The notes: generated by a model from the sequence alone, not told the origin. A stretch of DNA of 64,000 nt from Flavobacterium arcticum (GCF_003344925.1 NZ_CP031188.1:1734501-1798500), one strand, 5' to 3'; positions 1-9,398 are shown, numbered from the stretch's first letter. Translations and numbers: made by a program.

Positions 1-1692
1 TCAGACCCTGATTGTCAACTTACTGATACTATAATAGTAGAAGTAATACCTGAGGTAGAATATAATGAGCCTGCTGATTTACTTTTCTTTACTAATGGTA
101 CAGATCCTATACTGTTTGATCTTACAGAGAACGATGAGTTAGTACTTAGTGGAGTTCCAAACTCTGAGTTTTACTATATGAATTATTTTGATTCTCCTGA
201 TGGGTTAGGTACAGATGAGGCTATAGCAATATGGCCACCATATGCATACGAAGGCGAAGATGGTCAAACCATATATGCTACAATAAATAATGATGCAAGT
301 TACTGTGTAACAATTACCTCTTTTGAGCTTTATGTGCTTACGCAACCAGAAGATATATACCTATGTAAAGCGGCGCCACATGATTCTCAGGAAATTTTTG
401 ACCTTGTAGCAGCTAATAGTAATATTTTAAGCACATTGTTAGACCCTGCCGAATATACTGTTAGTTATCATGAAACGCTTACAGGAGCAGAAGATGGAGG
501 TGAGTTTATTGCCGATCCTTCAAATTATACTACTACACCTATTGATTTTACGGATAATACAAAAACATTATATGTAAGAGTTCAGGATAATAATGATCCT
601 AATGCATTTGCTATAACGCCTTTTGATATTATAGTATCGTTTATGCCTACTTCAATAGATTTTTCTTCTGACCCTGTTTCAATTTGCGAATTAGAAGATC
701 CTGATGATGTGGCTACATTTGATCTTACAGATCAAGTAAATCAAATAGTAAATGGGTCGCCAGATCTTGATTTGTTAATTTCAATGCACGGAACACAAGC
801 AAATGCAGAAGCAAATATTGATCCGCTTACATATCCTATATATGATACAGATGAAACTCAAAACCAAACAGTTTACTTTAGAGTAGTAGAAGAAGATGCT
901 CCAGATGAAACTTGTATAACATATATTGCATTAGACCTTATCGTAAATCCTGCGCCAATTCCTGTTGTACCAGAAGATATCCAACTTTGTGATACAGATA
1001 ATAGTGGTGATGAGTTATTTGATTTAACCAGTATGGATGGTACTGTTCTAAATGGTTTAAATCCTAATGATTATGAAGTTACTTATTACTTAACACTCGA
1101 AGATGCAGAGGATAATGTAGGAGAAATTACTGATCCTGAGACATATCTTGCTACTGTAGGAACAACAACAATTTATGTACGTCTTACAAATAACGAAAAT
1201 ACAGACTGTTATGGTGTTACTTCTTTTGATATTACAATAACACCAACACCTGTAGTACAAGTTCCAGCAGATGCTTCTGCTTGTGCAGCAGATGATTATA
1301 TTCTTCCAGTATTACCCCTAGGTAATTACTTTACAGGTATGGGAGGTACAGGTACTATGCTAAGTGAAGGAGACCTAATTACTACTACACAAACTATTTA
1401 TGTATATGCTGAATCAGGTACGCCTAACAATTGTACTGGCGAGGGTAGTTTTACAGTAACAATATACCCAGAACCTACCACTCCAATCCTCTCGGACTAT
1501 GCCCAATGTGACTACAACAATCCTGAAGGCGTAGAAACCTTTGATTTAACCACCCGCGATTCAGAAGTAACCTTCAACGATCCCGATGTAACAGCAGTAT
1601 ATTACACCAGCCAAGCTGACGAGCCTGTTACAGGTGAAGTGACACGAATGGTAACTAGAGAGTTTAAAGCTCACTTTGCGCTTAAGAGATAA
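1..1692 (+). CDS. Repeat-rich surface adhesin fragment, 5' end outside window, C-terminus truncated
   Basis: The reading frame is open from base 1, so the gene starts upstream; about 563 residues are visible. They form roughly 100-residue extracellular units, each opening with a Cys-Asp type motif, then FDLT, a DA-x-I-x-DP-x-Y stretch and an IYVR or LYVR strand, ending in a Pro-rich linker. Such units are typical of Flavobacteriaceae T9SS and gliding-type adhesins. About five units are complete. The sixth breaks off after about 50 residues and ends in an unrelated basic tail of about 18 residues (GEVTRMVTREFKAHFALKR). No T9SS sorting domain follows, so export as it stands is doubtful. Bases of about 1470-1625 are clearly more C-rich than the rest, which suggests recombination. 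The PorP/SprF gene downstream is the usual neighbour of such adhesins. It could be an intact but unusual gene or a decayed one; I favour truncation. Confidence 0.75.
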   Translation, partial: SDPDCQLTDTIIVEVIPEVEYNEPADLLFFTNGTDPILFDLTENDELVLSGVPNSEFYYMNYFDSPDGLGTDEAIAIWPPYAYEGEDGQTIYATINNDASYCVTITSFELYVLTQPEDIYLCKAAPHDSQEIFDLVAANSNILSTLLDPAEYTVSYHETLTGAEDGGEFIADPSNYTTTPIDFTDNTKTLYVRVQDNNDPNAFAITPFDIIVSFMPTSIDFSSDPVSICELEDPDDVATFDLTDQVNQIVNGSPDLDLLISMHGTQANAEANIDPLTYPIYDTDETQNQTVYFRVVEEDAPDETCITYIALDLIVNPAPIPVVPEDIQLCDTDNSGDELFDLTSMDGTVLNGLNPNDYEVTYYLTLEDAEDNVGEITDPETYLATVGTTTIYVRLTNNENTDCYGVTSFDITITPTPVVQVPADASACAADDYILPVLPLGNYFTGMGGTGTMLSEGDLITTTQTIYVYAESGTPNNCTGEGSFTVTIYPEPTTPILSDYAQCDYNNPEGVETFDLTTRDSEVTFNDPDVTAVYYTSQADEPVTGEVTRMVTREFKAHFALKR

Positions 1693-1710
1693 TCAATGGC
1701 TTTAAATATA

Positions 1711-1739
1711 AAATGCTGTCATTATTGGCGGCATTTTTT
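1711..1739 (+). terminator. Rho-independent terminator after adhesin fragment
   Basis: A six-pair stem (ATGCTG with CGGCAT, one G-U pair) is followed by a run of T. It is a modest hairpin 20 bases after the stop codon. Confidence 0.5.
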
Positions 1740-1934
1740 AATATTATTAGTTTTAAATTACCAACCTAACGCAAAAATTTATATATTTGACCGCTATGTA
1801 AAAAATTGTAGCAATAAATATTACCTCCTGTAAGTTATGATATTAGAAAGATATAGGAATAATGTTGTTTGTAGCAGATAGAAGTAGTACAATATATAAG
1901 GAAAGCGCATTTTTCATTAAACGATAAGGTCAAC

Positions 1935-2927
1935 ATGAATTTTAAAAAATTTTATTTAATTTTTGGATTGTTAATAGCACAGCTGTCTTTTTCGCAAGAG
2001 GGTATAGCTGTTTATTCCGATTATTTATCAGACAACTATTATTTATTACACCCTTCAATGGCAGGGGCGGCAAATTGTGCTAAAATACGACTTACAGCTC
2101 GCCAACAATGGTTTGGGCAGGATGATGCGCCTCAATTACAAACATTAAGTTTTAATGGTAGTGTGGGTCCACAATCTGGTATTGGTATTATAGCTTTTAA
2201 TGATAAAAATGGTTATCATTCACAAACAGGAGCAAAGTTAACTTATGCTCACCATATTCGTTTTTCAAGAAGTGATTATGATCTTAATCAATTATCTTTT
2301 GGTATGAGTGCAGGATTGGTACAGAGCCGTCTTGATGAAACAGAATTTGAAGATTTTGATCCAATTGTTGAAGGAGGAATGAAGCAGAAAGATTCTTACT
2401 TTAATATTGATATAGGTGCATCTTATCATTATCTAGATTTTTATACTCATTTTACGGTTAAGAATGCTATTGCAAGTAAAAGAGACTTATATACTGATAT
2501 TGAAAGCGATAACCTTAAGAAGTATATCTTTAGTATGGGGTATGTATTTGGTTTTCAAGATGCATTGCAATGGGAACCGTCTATAATGTTTCAAGCTGTA
2601 GATGAAACAAAAGAAAAAACGATAGATATAAATCTTAAACTTTATAAGGAGATAGACTCTGGTAGAGTATGGGGAGGTTTATCTTATAGAAGAAGTTTAG
2701 ATGGTGCTCAATATGTTGATAGTAATGGAGGAGCTGCTGATCAAAACTTACAATATTTTACACCTATAATAGGCATAAATTATAACAACTTCATGATTTC
2801 TTATACTTACTCTTATTTAACAGGAGATGTTAAATTTGACAATAGTGGTTTTCACCAGTTAACATTAGGTGTTAATTTATTCTGTAAGAGAGAGAAATAT
2901 GATTGTAACTGTCCTGCAGTTAATTAA
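1935..2927 (+). CDS. PorP/SprF family type IX secretion outer membrane protein
   Basis: This is a 330-residue outer membrane beta-barrel protein with a signal peptide ending near SFSQ (residues 18-21). The early motif HPSMAGAANCAKI and the overall pattern fit the PorP/SprF family, which partners large T9SS cargo such as SprB. SprF-like members are usually encoded directly after their adhesin, as here. Length is normal for the family and the frame is intact, so the partner gene survives although the adhesin looks truncated. The ATG at 1935 places the signal peptide at the N-terminus. The 240-base gap upstream carries a possible -7 element (TATATTTG, 1782-1789), which would give a long leader. 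Confidence 0.88.
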   Translation: MNFKKFYLIFGLLIAQLSFSQEGIAVYSDYLSDNYYLLHPSMAGAANCAKIRLTARQQWFGQDDAPQLQTLSFNGSVGPQSGIGIIAFNDKNGYHSQTGAKLTYAHHIRFSRSDYDLNQLSFGMSAGLVQSRLDETEFEDFDPIVEGGMKQKDSYFNIDIGASYHYLDFYTHFTVKNAIASKRDLYTDIESDNLKKYIFSMGYVFGFQDALQWEPSIMFQAVDETKEKTIDINLKLYKEIDSGRVWGGLSYRRSLDGAQYVDSNGGAADQNLQYFTPIIGINYNNFMISYTYSYLTGDVKFDNSGFHQLTLGVNLFCKREKYDCNCPAVN

Positions 2928-2953
2928 TTATAAAGTAATATTATTATTAGTTC

Positions 2954-2984
2954 AGTCCCGATATAGCCTATCGGGACTTTTTTT
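2954..2984 (+). terminator. Strong terminator after porP/sprF-like gene
   Basis: A perfect ten-pair stem (2954-2963 with 2969-2978), a five-base loop and a seven-T tail. It ends only 12 bases before the next start codon. Confidence 0.9.
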
Positions 2985-2996
2985 ATATTTTAGATT

Positions 2997-3506
2997 ATGG
3001 TTATAAAAGAAGTTAATGGAAAGCATCCGCAAATACCCAAAGATTGCTTTGTTGCAGAAAATGCAACTATAGTTGGCGATGTTATTTTGGGCGAAGAGTG
3101 TAGTATATGGTTTAATGCTGTTTTACGTGGCGATGTAAATTATATACATATAGGTAACAAGGTAAACATACAAGATGGTGCTGTTATACATTGTACTTAT
3201 AAGAAACATCCAACTGTTATTGGTAATAATGTATCTATTGGGCATAATGCTATTGTGCACGGGTGTACAGTAAAAGATAATGTATTAATAGGTATGGGAG
3301 CTATTGTTATGGATAACTGCGTTATAGAAAGCAATTCGATAATTGCTGCTGGTGCAGTTGTTACTCAAAATACTGTTGTAGCATCTGGTTCTATCTATGC
3401 TGGTGTACCGGCAAAAAAGGTGAAAGATATTAATACTTCAGATTTTGCAGGTGAAATAGAACGTATTTCGGGTAATTATGTGATGTATTCTTCTTGGTTT
3501 AAGTAA
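2997..3506 (+). CDS. Gamma-carbonic anhydrase family protein (left-handed beta-helix)
   Basis: This 169-residue protein consists of hexapeptide repeats that fold as a left-handed parallel beta-helix and is of the YrdA/PaaY/CaiE type. The three zinc-ligand histidines of gamma-carbonic anhydrases appear to be present at H65, H83 and H88, with the flanking IGHNAIVHGC signature. Members are trimeric zinc proteins; some hydrate CO2 and others have no proven activity, so the substrate is uncertain. The gene is a single unit convergent with murI. The previous gene's terminator ends 12 bases upstream of the ATG, leaving almost no room for a leader. A TATATTTT box at 2984-2991 could drive a nearly leaderless transcript. 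Confidence 0.88.
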   Translation: MVIKEVNGKHPQIPKDCFVAENATIVGDVILGEECSIWFNAVLRGDVNYIHIGNKVNIQDGAVIHCTYKKHPTVIGNNVSIGHNAIVHGCTVKDNVLIGMGAIVMDNCVIESNSIIAAGAVVTQNTVVASGSIYAGVPAKKVKDINTSDFAGEIERISGNYVMYSSWFK

Positions 3507-3511
3507 AACGC

Positions 3512-4294
3512 CTAAAAATCCTTTTTCAGTACGATATATTCTTTACTAACTATTGTTGTTAAAACCTCGGGATTAGCATTGGTGTAAAAAACTTGATTGC
3601 TTTTTTGTATTCCTGTATTTAGCAATTCATATTTTTCTAATACTGTTTTTGTTTGTTTTGCAACAGCGAGTCCCGAATCTATTATTTTAACGCTTTTAGG
3701 GAGTATTTTTTTTATTTGTGGAACAAGGTAAGGGTAGTGGCTGCAACCAAGCACTAGGCAGTCTATATCGGCTTTTAGCATAGGGTTGAGATATAGTTGT
3801 AGTAACTCATCTATTTCATTACCTCCAATTTTGCCCTCTTCTATAAGCTGCACCAAGCCATGTCCTACTTGTTCTATAACAGTAAGGTTTTTAAATGCTG
3901 CTACTGTTTTATGAAAAAGCACACTGTTAAGCGTACCCTTGGTGGCAAGTATTCCTATAGTTCGAGTTCTTGTTTGTAATGCAGCGGGCTTAATTGCTGG
4001 TTCTATACCTATAAAAGGGACATCATATTTTTCTCTTAATTCTTTTATGGCATTGGTTGTTGCAGTATTGCAGGCTATTACAATAAGTTTACAATTTTGA
4101 TTTAATAGATACTCAGTGTTTTTAATACTAAGGTCTATTATCTCATCTTTACTTTTTTGCCCATAGGGAGCATTTTTACTATCAGCAAGGTATATGGTGT
4201 TCTCATCAGGTAAAAGGCTGTGTATCTCTTTCCAGATAGATGTGCCTCCTATGCCCGAGTCGAATAGACCAATAGGTTTCATGCTGTTATTCAT
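3512..4294 (-). CDS. murI: Glutamate racemase
   Basis: Glutamate racemase converts L-glutamate to D-glutamate for peptidoglycan, in the cytoplasm and without a cofactor. The 260-residue protein has the N-terminal DSGIGG motif and both catalytic cysteines: C75 in VIACNTATTNA and C184 in VLGCSHYPYL. Length is normal. The start could also be the ATG four codons in (MKPIGLFDSG). It lies downstream of the OmpH genes but is separated from them by a terminator, so it is probably transcribed on its own or by read-through. It is convergent with the gamma-carbonic anhydrase gene, six bases away. Confidence 0.97.
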   Translation of the reverse strand: MNNSMKPIGLFDSGIGGTSIWKEIHSLLPDENTIYLADSKNAPYGQKSKDEIIDLSIKNTEYLLNQNCKLIVIACNTATTNAIKELREKYDVPFIGIEPAIKPAALQTRTRTIGILATKGTLNSVLFHKTVAAFKNLTVIEQVGHGLVQLIEEGKIGGNEIDELLQLYLNPMLKADIDCLVLGCSHYPYLVPQIKKILPKSVKIIDSGLAVAKQTKTVLEKYELLNTGIQKSNQVFYTNANPEVLTTIVSKEYIVLKKDF

Positions 4295-4307
4295 ATAGCA
4301 AAAATAA

Positions 4308-4336
4308 TAAAAAAACGGCTCTGTTATAGAGCCGTT
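4308..4336 (-). terminator. Terminator of the bamA-ompH block
   Basis: On the minus strand, a nine-pair stem (4336-4328 with 4322-4314) with a five-base loop runs into seven T. It lies between the small ompH gene and murI. Confidence 0.88.
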
Positions 4337-4363
4337 AGTTATATATGATGTTTTAATCTTTTT

Positions 4364-4876
4364 TTAGAAACCAAGTTCTTTTTTAACATCAGCAAGAAGG
4401 TCTGGTCCGTCTGCTACAAGAACGCCACTACCTACAGTAGAGTCAAGCACATATTGGTACCCTTTTGCTTTAGCAACTTTTTGTATAGCAGCTTTTGCTT
4501 TTTCAAGAATAGGTTTTAGTATATCTTCTTGTTTCTTCTGCATATCTTTAGAAGCTGTTTGTTGATACTGTTGTATTCTATTACCCATTTCTTGTACCTC
4601 TTGCGAGCGAGTTTCGTTTATAGCATCGCTAACAGTAGCAGCTTCTTGGTCGTATTTTTTTATTTTAGTTTGGTACTCTTCTACCATAATTCTATACTCG
4701 TTATCAAACGTTTTACCATAATTTTCAAGCTGAGTATTAGCAGCTTTCATTTCTGGCATAGCGCCCATTAACTCCGTTACATTGATATGTGCTACTTTAG
4801 CTTGTGCAGAAACGGCTTGGCTTGTTCCAATAAAAAGTATTGTAGCGATTAATAAAGATTTTAATTGTTTCATCAT
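4364..4876 (-). CDS. OmpH/Skp-family periplasmic chaperone (short paralogue)
   Basis: This 170-residue protein has a cleavable signal peptide ending near AVSAQA, then a Skp-type core: a short beta strand (KVAHINVTELM), two long charged helices that form the Skp coiled-coil tentacles, and a closing strand near YQYVLDSTVG. Skp proteins hold unfolded outer membrane proteins in the periplasm and pass them to BamA. It is the last gene of the uppS-bamA-ompH-ompH block, 27 bases after its longer paralogue, and is followed by a terminator. Length matches Skp. The two neighbouring paralogues are a standard Bacteroidota arrangement. Confidence 0.93.
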   Translation of the reverse strand: MMKQLKSLLIATILFIGTSQAVSAQAKVAHINVTELMGAMPEMKAANTQLENYGKTFDNEYRIMVEEYQTKIKKYDQEAATVSDAINETRSQEVQEMGNRIQQYQQTASKDMQKKQEDILKPILEKAKAAIQKVAKAKGYQYVLDSTVGSGVLVADGPDLLADVKKELGF

Positions 4877-4903
4877 TTAAGGTATTTATATTAATTTTTG
4901 TTT

Positions 4904-5965
4904 TTACTCTTCGTCAGTTGTTTCTGTATCGGTTGTTTCAGGTGTGTTATTCTTATTTCTTTCTTCGTCTCGTGCTTTTTTAGCAGCTTCTCTGTCGGCT
5001 AATATTTTTGCTCTTCGCTCTTCAGCAGCTTTTCTTCTATCTTCCAGTTTCTTTTCTCTTGCTTCGCGTGCTGCTTCGGCAGCAGTTTGCTTATCGTTAT
5101 TTTCGGTAGTATTGCTCTTAGGTTGTGGTGCATCATCTCCCTCTGTAGGAGCAGGATCATCGGTAGAGTTTACATCGCCTTTATCTTCTGTATCTGTGGT
5201 TTTAACACCGTTTCGTTCATTTTTTTTAGCTTCTCTTTCTTGTAGCAGCTTTTCACGTCTTTCTTGATATTCTTTTCGTTTAGCCTCCTGTGCTGCTTTA
5301 CGCTCATCTATAATACGTTGTCTTTCGGCTTTTCTATCTTCTAGCTTTTTTTGTCTTGCTTGGTATTCAGGATCAGCTTCTAAATCTTCTTGAGCTTCTT
5401 CTGATTCTAGTTTTTTAAGTTCTTTACTAGTAAGCTGGCTTTGTTTTGCAGCTCTAGTAAGCCTACGAACTATAAGGTCGCTTATATCGTGTCTATTTGC
5501 AGCGAAAAGCATAGTAAGATCTGACGACTTGTCAAAAACAAAATCATAGTTTCTAGCCTCGGCTAAATCCTGAATTATGGTAAAAACTTGATCTTGTATT
5601 GGTTTTACTAGAACTGATTTTTGGCTGATAAGATCGCCTGTAGGGCCAAATCTTTTTAGCTGATAATCTAGTAGTTCTTTTTCCTGAAAAGCAATTTCTT
5701 CTTCGCGCTCTTCAATAAGCTCTTTTGTAAGCAATGCTCTTTCAGTTTTTAATCCTTCTTTTAGTTTATTGATGTCATTTCTTTTGACTTCAATTTCTTG
5801 CTTCCATTTTTGTGCTTTTTGCTCTAGCTGATTTTTTGCCTCGGCATAATCTGATACTTTGTCCAGAATATACTCCATGTCAATGTAGGCAATTTTCACC
5901 CCTCTTTGGGCTGTTGCTGTTGCTGTTGCAAAAATTGTAAATAATACTAAAAATATCTTTTTCAT
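4904..5965 (-). CDS. OmpH/Skp-family periplasmic chaperone with long charged C-terminal extension
   Basis: A signal peptide ends near TATATAQR, then a Skp-like domain of about 150 residues begins with VKIAYIDMEYIL. From about residue 190 to the end the protein is an extremely charged, low-complexity Arg/Lys/Glu/Ala region, probably a long helix or coiled coil broken by an Asp/Pro/Thr-rich stretch. At 353 residues it is about twice the length of classical Skp. The ATG at 5965 is preferred to the one at 5977 because it puts the signal peptide directly at the N-terminus (MKKIFLVLF). It lies just after bamA and before the short paralogue, so a role in outer membrane protein delivery is likely; what the tail does is unknown. 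Confidence 0.9.
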   Translation of the reverse strand: MKKIFLVLFTIFATATATAQRGVKIAYIDMEYILDKVSDYAEAKNQLEQKAQKWKQEIEVKRNDINKLKEGLKTERALLTKELIEEREEEIAFQEKELLDYQLKRFGPTGDLISQKSVLVKPIQDQVFTIIQDLAEARNYDFVFDKSSDLTMLFAANRHDISDLIVRRLTRAAKQSQLTSKELKKLESEEAQEDLEADPEYQARQKKLEDRKAERQRIIDERKAAQEAKRKEYQERREKLLQEREAKKNERNGVKTTDTEDKGDVNSTDDPAPTEGDDAPQPKSNTTENNDKQTAAEAAREAREKKLEDRRKAAEERRAKILADREAAKKARDEERNKNNTPETTDTETTDEE

Positions 5966-6007
5966 AACTTGTAACAATTACGTATTAGAAAATATCATGC
6001 CAGTTTT

Positions 6008-8653
6008 TTAAAATTGTTGCCCAATGATAAAGTGGGTTTCCCAACCGTTCTTTTGAGTACTACCTGGTAATGGGTCGAAACCATGACCAAAGTCAATACC
6101 TAATAATCCAAATGCAGGCATAAACACTCTTAGACCAAAACCTGCCGAACGTTTAAGTGCAAACGGGTTGTACTCTGCAAATTCATCATAAGATGCTCCT
6201 GCTTCTGCAAATGTAAGAACATATATCGAAGCTTGTGGCTTTAATGTTATTGGGTAGCGCAATTCTAACGAAAACTTATTATATACTGTACCACCACTAT
6301 TAGATGATAATGCTTGGTTAGGGTAACCTCTTAACTGAATTACCTCTCTACCATCAAGTGCATAGTTAGCAAGACCGTCACCTCCTAAGAAGAATCTTTC
6401 GAATGGTACTAAACCACGATCTGAATTGTAAGCACCCATGAAACCAAATTCTGCTAGAGAACGGAACACTAATTTATCATATAGACGCGTGTACCAGTCT
6501 GCCTTAAATTTAACTTTGTAGTATTCTAACCAGTTAAATTTCTTTTGGTCAACTTTTGCAGGGTCTGCCGCTGCATCTTGGTAAGAGCCTACAGGATAAC
6601 CGTCTTCATCAAGGTATGCTCCACTAGGTACTTGTACTATACTACCATCTGCCGCTTCTATTTGATATGGGTCTCCGTTGTTTTTTGATTTGTATGCTTC
6701 TTGGTTTCCAAGGTCGCCATAGTCTATACCGTTAAAGAAAGAGTATGGTAATGTTGTTCTAAAACTTACGCTAAATAATGATCCATAAGTAGGGTATATA
6801 AGGCTGTTACCTCTATTATCTCTACTAAGTTCTATAGTATAGGCAAGGTTTCGAGAAGATCCATTACCAAAGGTAAATAACCCAGTGTTATAATTATTAA
6901 GATTGTAATACTGGAATGTTAATGAGTGCGAAAGCGTAACCCTATCGCTTATACCACCAAGCCTTTTTGCAAGCCCCATAGTAATAGATGATATGGTAAA
7001 ACTTTGTGACCTGTTTACATCTCTCGTTTGGAAATTGTATAGGTATTGTTTACTGTGAGATAGTGAGCTGAATAACTGTATTGGTTTTTTTCCGCCAAGC
7101 CATGGTTCTGTAAAAGAGAAACTATAGGTTTGGAAATAAGTACTACCCTGTGCTCTTAGCGATAGCTTTTGCCCATCGCCCATAGGTATAGGTTTATAAG
7201 CTTCTTTATTAAAGATGTTTCTTATAGAGAAGTTATTAAACGATAGTCCTAGTGTACCAATAAAGCCACCGCCGCCATAACCACCTTGTAGTTCTATTTG
7301 GCTCGAACCTTTCTCTGTTACATGCCATTCTACATCTACAGTACCACTAGCAGGGTCTGGGTTTTTAACGTCTGGACGAATAGTTTCGGCATCAAAGAAG
7401 CCTAGCGTACCAAGCCCTCTTATAGTATTTACTACCTCTTCTTTATTCCATTTTTGCCCTGGTCTTGTTGTAAGTTCTCGATAAATAACGCGGTCGTTAG
7501 TTTTATCATTACCTACAACAGTAATGTTGTTAAAGTAAGCTATAGGACCTTCGGTTATTCTTATCTCAAAGTCAATGGTATCGTTGTAGGTTTTTACTTC
7601 TACTGCATTTATGTTAGAGAAAAGGTAACCATTATTTTGGTATAGGTTGGTAATGTCTTCGCCATCAGGCTTATTAGGGTTAGCTATTCTTTCTTGTAGT
7701 AGTACACTATTGTATACATCTCCTTTGTTAATACCTAATATTCGGTTTAATTGTTGGTTGGTATAAACCGAGTTACCTAAGAATTTAATATTACCAAAGT
7801 AATATTTATTTCCTTCTTCCATAGTAAGGTCTATGGCAACCCTATTGTTTTTAGGGTTATATACTACCGTGTCTGCGGTTATACGAGCATCGCGATATCC
7901 TTTTTCTTTATATTTTTCAATTACGTTAGCAAGATCTTCTTTATACCTTTCGTTGGTAAACTTAGAAGGTGAGAATAAACGCAATGGATTAGGAAAACCT
8001 TTTTCTTTGGTTTTCTTCATTGCTTTTTTAATCTTACGGTCAGATAATTGCTCGTTTCCGCTTATATTAATATCAGAGATTCTTACTTTTTTACCCTTGT
8101 CTATATTTACTACCATTTTTACAGTATTAGTACTGTCTGGTATAACATTTATAGCCACTTTGGTTCTGTAAAAACCATCTTTTTTAAACTTATTCTCTAT
8201 ATAGTTTTTAGTATTGGTAACAAGGTTCTCGTTAACAATTTTACCTTTAGTAAGCTGTGTGTCTTTAAGTAGCGATTCGCGCTTTCCTTTTCTTACACCT
8301 TGTATTTTTACGTCACTAAGTTTAGGTAGCTCGTTTATACTTAGTTCTAAGTATAGGCTATCGCCTTCTATTTTATTAGCATAGAAGTTAATATCGCTAA
8401 AAAGCTTTAACTGCCATAGTTTTTTAATAGCAGCACTTATCTCTTCGCCAGGAACGTGTATTGTTTGTCCTTTTTCAAGACCCGTAAAGGTTAATACTGT
8501 ATTCTCGTTATAACTTATTTTTCCGGAAACGGTAATATCGGCAAGTATATATTCTTTGCCAGGCTCAAGCCCATTAGTTTCCTGAGCAAAGGCAATATTG
8601 CCTGTTGCAAGTAATAAAAAGCCAAAAAGTAATAGGATGCTCTTTTGAAACAT
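6008..8653 (-). CDS. bamA: Outer membrane protein assembly factor BamA
   Basis: This is the Omp85-family core of the BAM complex that inserts beta-barrels into the outer membrane. After a signal peptide (MFQKSILLLFGFLLL to IAFAQ) come about five POTRA repeats, then a C-terminal 16-strand barrel with the conserved loop motif LRGYPNQ and a C-terminal Phe in the last strand (THFIIGQQF). The frame is open up to 8782, but the extra N-terminal residues are the antisense of uppS. The ATG at 8653 gives a clean signal peptide and follows the uppS stop by four bases, so I use it (881 residues). Cotranscription with uppS and the two ompH genes is likely. Confidence 0.96.
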   Translation of the reverse strand: MFQKSILLLFGFLLLATGNIAFAQETNGLEPGKEYILADITVSGKISYNENTVLTFTGLEKGQTIHVPGEEISAAIKKLWQLKLFSDINFYANKIEGDSLYLELSINELPKLSDVKIQGVRKGKRESLLKDTQLTKGKIVNENLVTNTKNYIENKFKKDGFYRTKVAINVIPDSTNTVKMVVNIDKGKKVRISDINISGNEQLSDRKIKKAMKKTKEKGFPNPLRLFSPSKFTNERYKEDLANVIEKYKEKGYRDARITADTVVYNPKNNRVAIDLTMEEGNKYYFGNIKFLGNSVYTNQQLNRILGINKGDVYNSVLLQERIANPNKPDGEDITNLYQNNGYLFSNINAVEVKTYNDTIDFEIRITEGPIAYFNNITVVGNDKTNDRVIYRELTTRPGQKWNKEEVVNTIRGLGTLGFFDAETIRPDVKNPDPASGTVDVEWHVTEKGSSQIELQGGYGGGGFIGTLGLSFNNFSIRNIFNKEAYKPIPMGDGQKLSLRAQGSTYFQTYSFSFTEPWLGGKKPIQLFSSLSHSKQYLYNFQTRDVNRSQSFTISSITMGLAKRLGGISDRVTLSHSLTFQYYNLNNYNTGLFTFGNGSSRNLAYTIELSRDNRGNSLIYPTYGSLFSVSFRTTLPYSFFNGIDYGDLGNQEAYKSKNNGDPYQIEAADGSIVQVPSGAYLDEDGYPVGSYQDAAADPAKVDQKKFNWLEYYKVKFKADWYTRLYDKLVFRSLAEFGFMGAYNSDRGLVPFERFFLGGDGLANYALDGREVIQLRGYPNQALSSNSGGTVYNKFSLELRYPITLKPQASIYVLTFAEAGASYDEFAEYNPFALKRSAGFGLRVFMPAFGLLGIDFGHGFDPLPGSTQKNGWETHFIIGQQF

Positions 8654-8657
8654 TGAC

Positions 8658-9398
8658 TTATTTAATTTGTTCACTGGTTTTTCCAAATCTGCGTTCTCTT
8701 TTTTGATAACTGATAATTGCTTCATGTAAATCTTTTTCCCTAAAATCGGGCCATAAAATGTCTGTAAAATAAAACTCTGCATAGGCTACTTGCCATAGCA
8801 AGAAGTTACTAATGCGTTGCTCGCCACTGGTTCTTATTACAAGATCCACATCTGGCAGGTTGTTGGTGTATAAATGCTCGTTTATGGTAGATTCACTTAT
8901 GTCTGATATTTCGAGGTTATTGGTTTTTATTTTTTCGCCTATTGCTTTTACAGCAGATACTATTTCTTCTCGAGAGCCGTAGCTCAGGGCAAGCGTAAGT
9001 GTCATTCTGCTATTGTCTTTGGTAAGTTCCATAACATCAGTAAGTTGTTTCCTTGCTGATTCGGGTAGTTGTTGTGTATTACCTATTGTGTTTAGTTTTA
9101 TGCTATTTTCTTGTAACGTAGAGAGCTCTTTTTTTAATGAGCTTACCAATAGTTTCATAAGCGTGTCAACCTCAAGCTTTGGTCTATTCCAGTTCTCTGT
9201 AGAGAAAGCATATAGTGTAAGGTTCTCTATACCTAGTTTTGCACATACCTCTACCGTTTCTCTAACGGCTTTAGTTCCGTTTTCGTGCCCAAAAGCACGA
9301 AGCATACCTTTTTGTTTAGCCCATCGCCCATTACCATCCATAATTATGGCAAGGTGCTTTGGTAGCTTATCAGTATTTATTGTTGTAGGTTGATTCAT
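8658..9398 (-). CDS. uppS: Isoprenyl transferase (undecaprenyl diphosphate synthase)
   Basis: UppS extends farnesyl diphosphate with isopentenyl diphosphate in cis to make the C55 lipid carrier used for peptidoglycan and other envelope sugars. The signature MDGNGRWAKQKG is present with the catalytic Asp at residue 21 of the chosen start, as are the later motifs for diphosphate binding (TSGEQRISNFLLWQ) and the closing DILWPDF. I chose the ATG at 9398: it gives 246 residues, normal for the family, and sits four bases after the upstream gene's stop. The longer frame from 9434 would overlap that gene. Confidence 0.96.
   Translation of the reverse strand: MNQPTTINTDKLPKHLAIIMDGNGRWAKQKGMLRAFGHENGTKAVRETVEVCAKLGIENLTLYAFSTENWNRPKLEVDTLMKLLVSSLKKELSTLQENSIKLNTIGNTQQLPESARKQLTDVMELTKDNSRMTLTLALSYGSREEIVSAVKAIGEKIKTNNLEISDISESTINEHLYTNNLPDVDLVIRTSGEQRISNFLLWQVAYAEFYFTDILWPDFREKDLHEAIISYQKRERRFGKTSEQIK

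Noticed and set aside
8654..8782. N-terminal extension of BamA
   Set aside because: The extra residues overlap uppS antisense-free coding in another frame and would bury the signal peptide; the ATG at 8653 is better.
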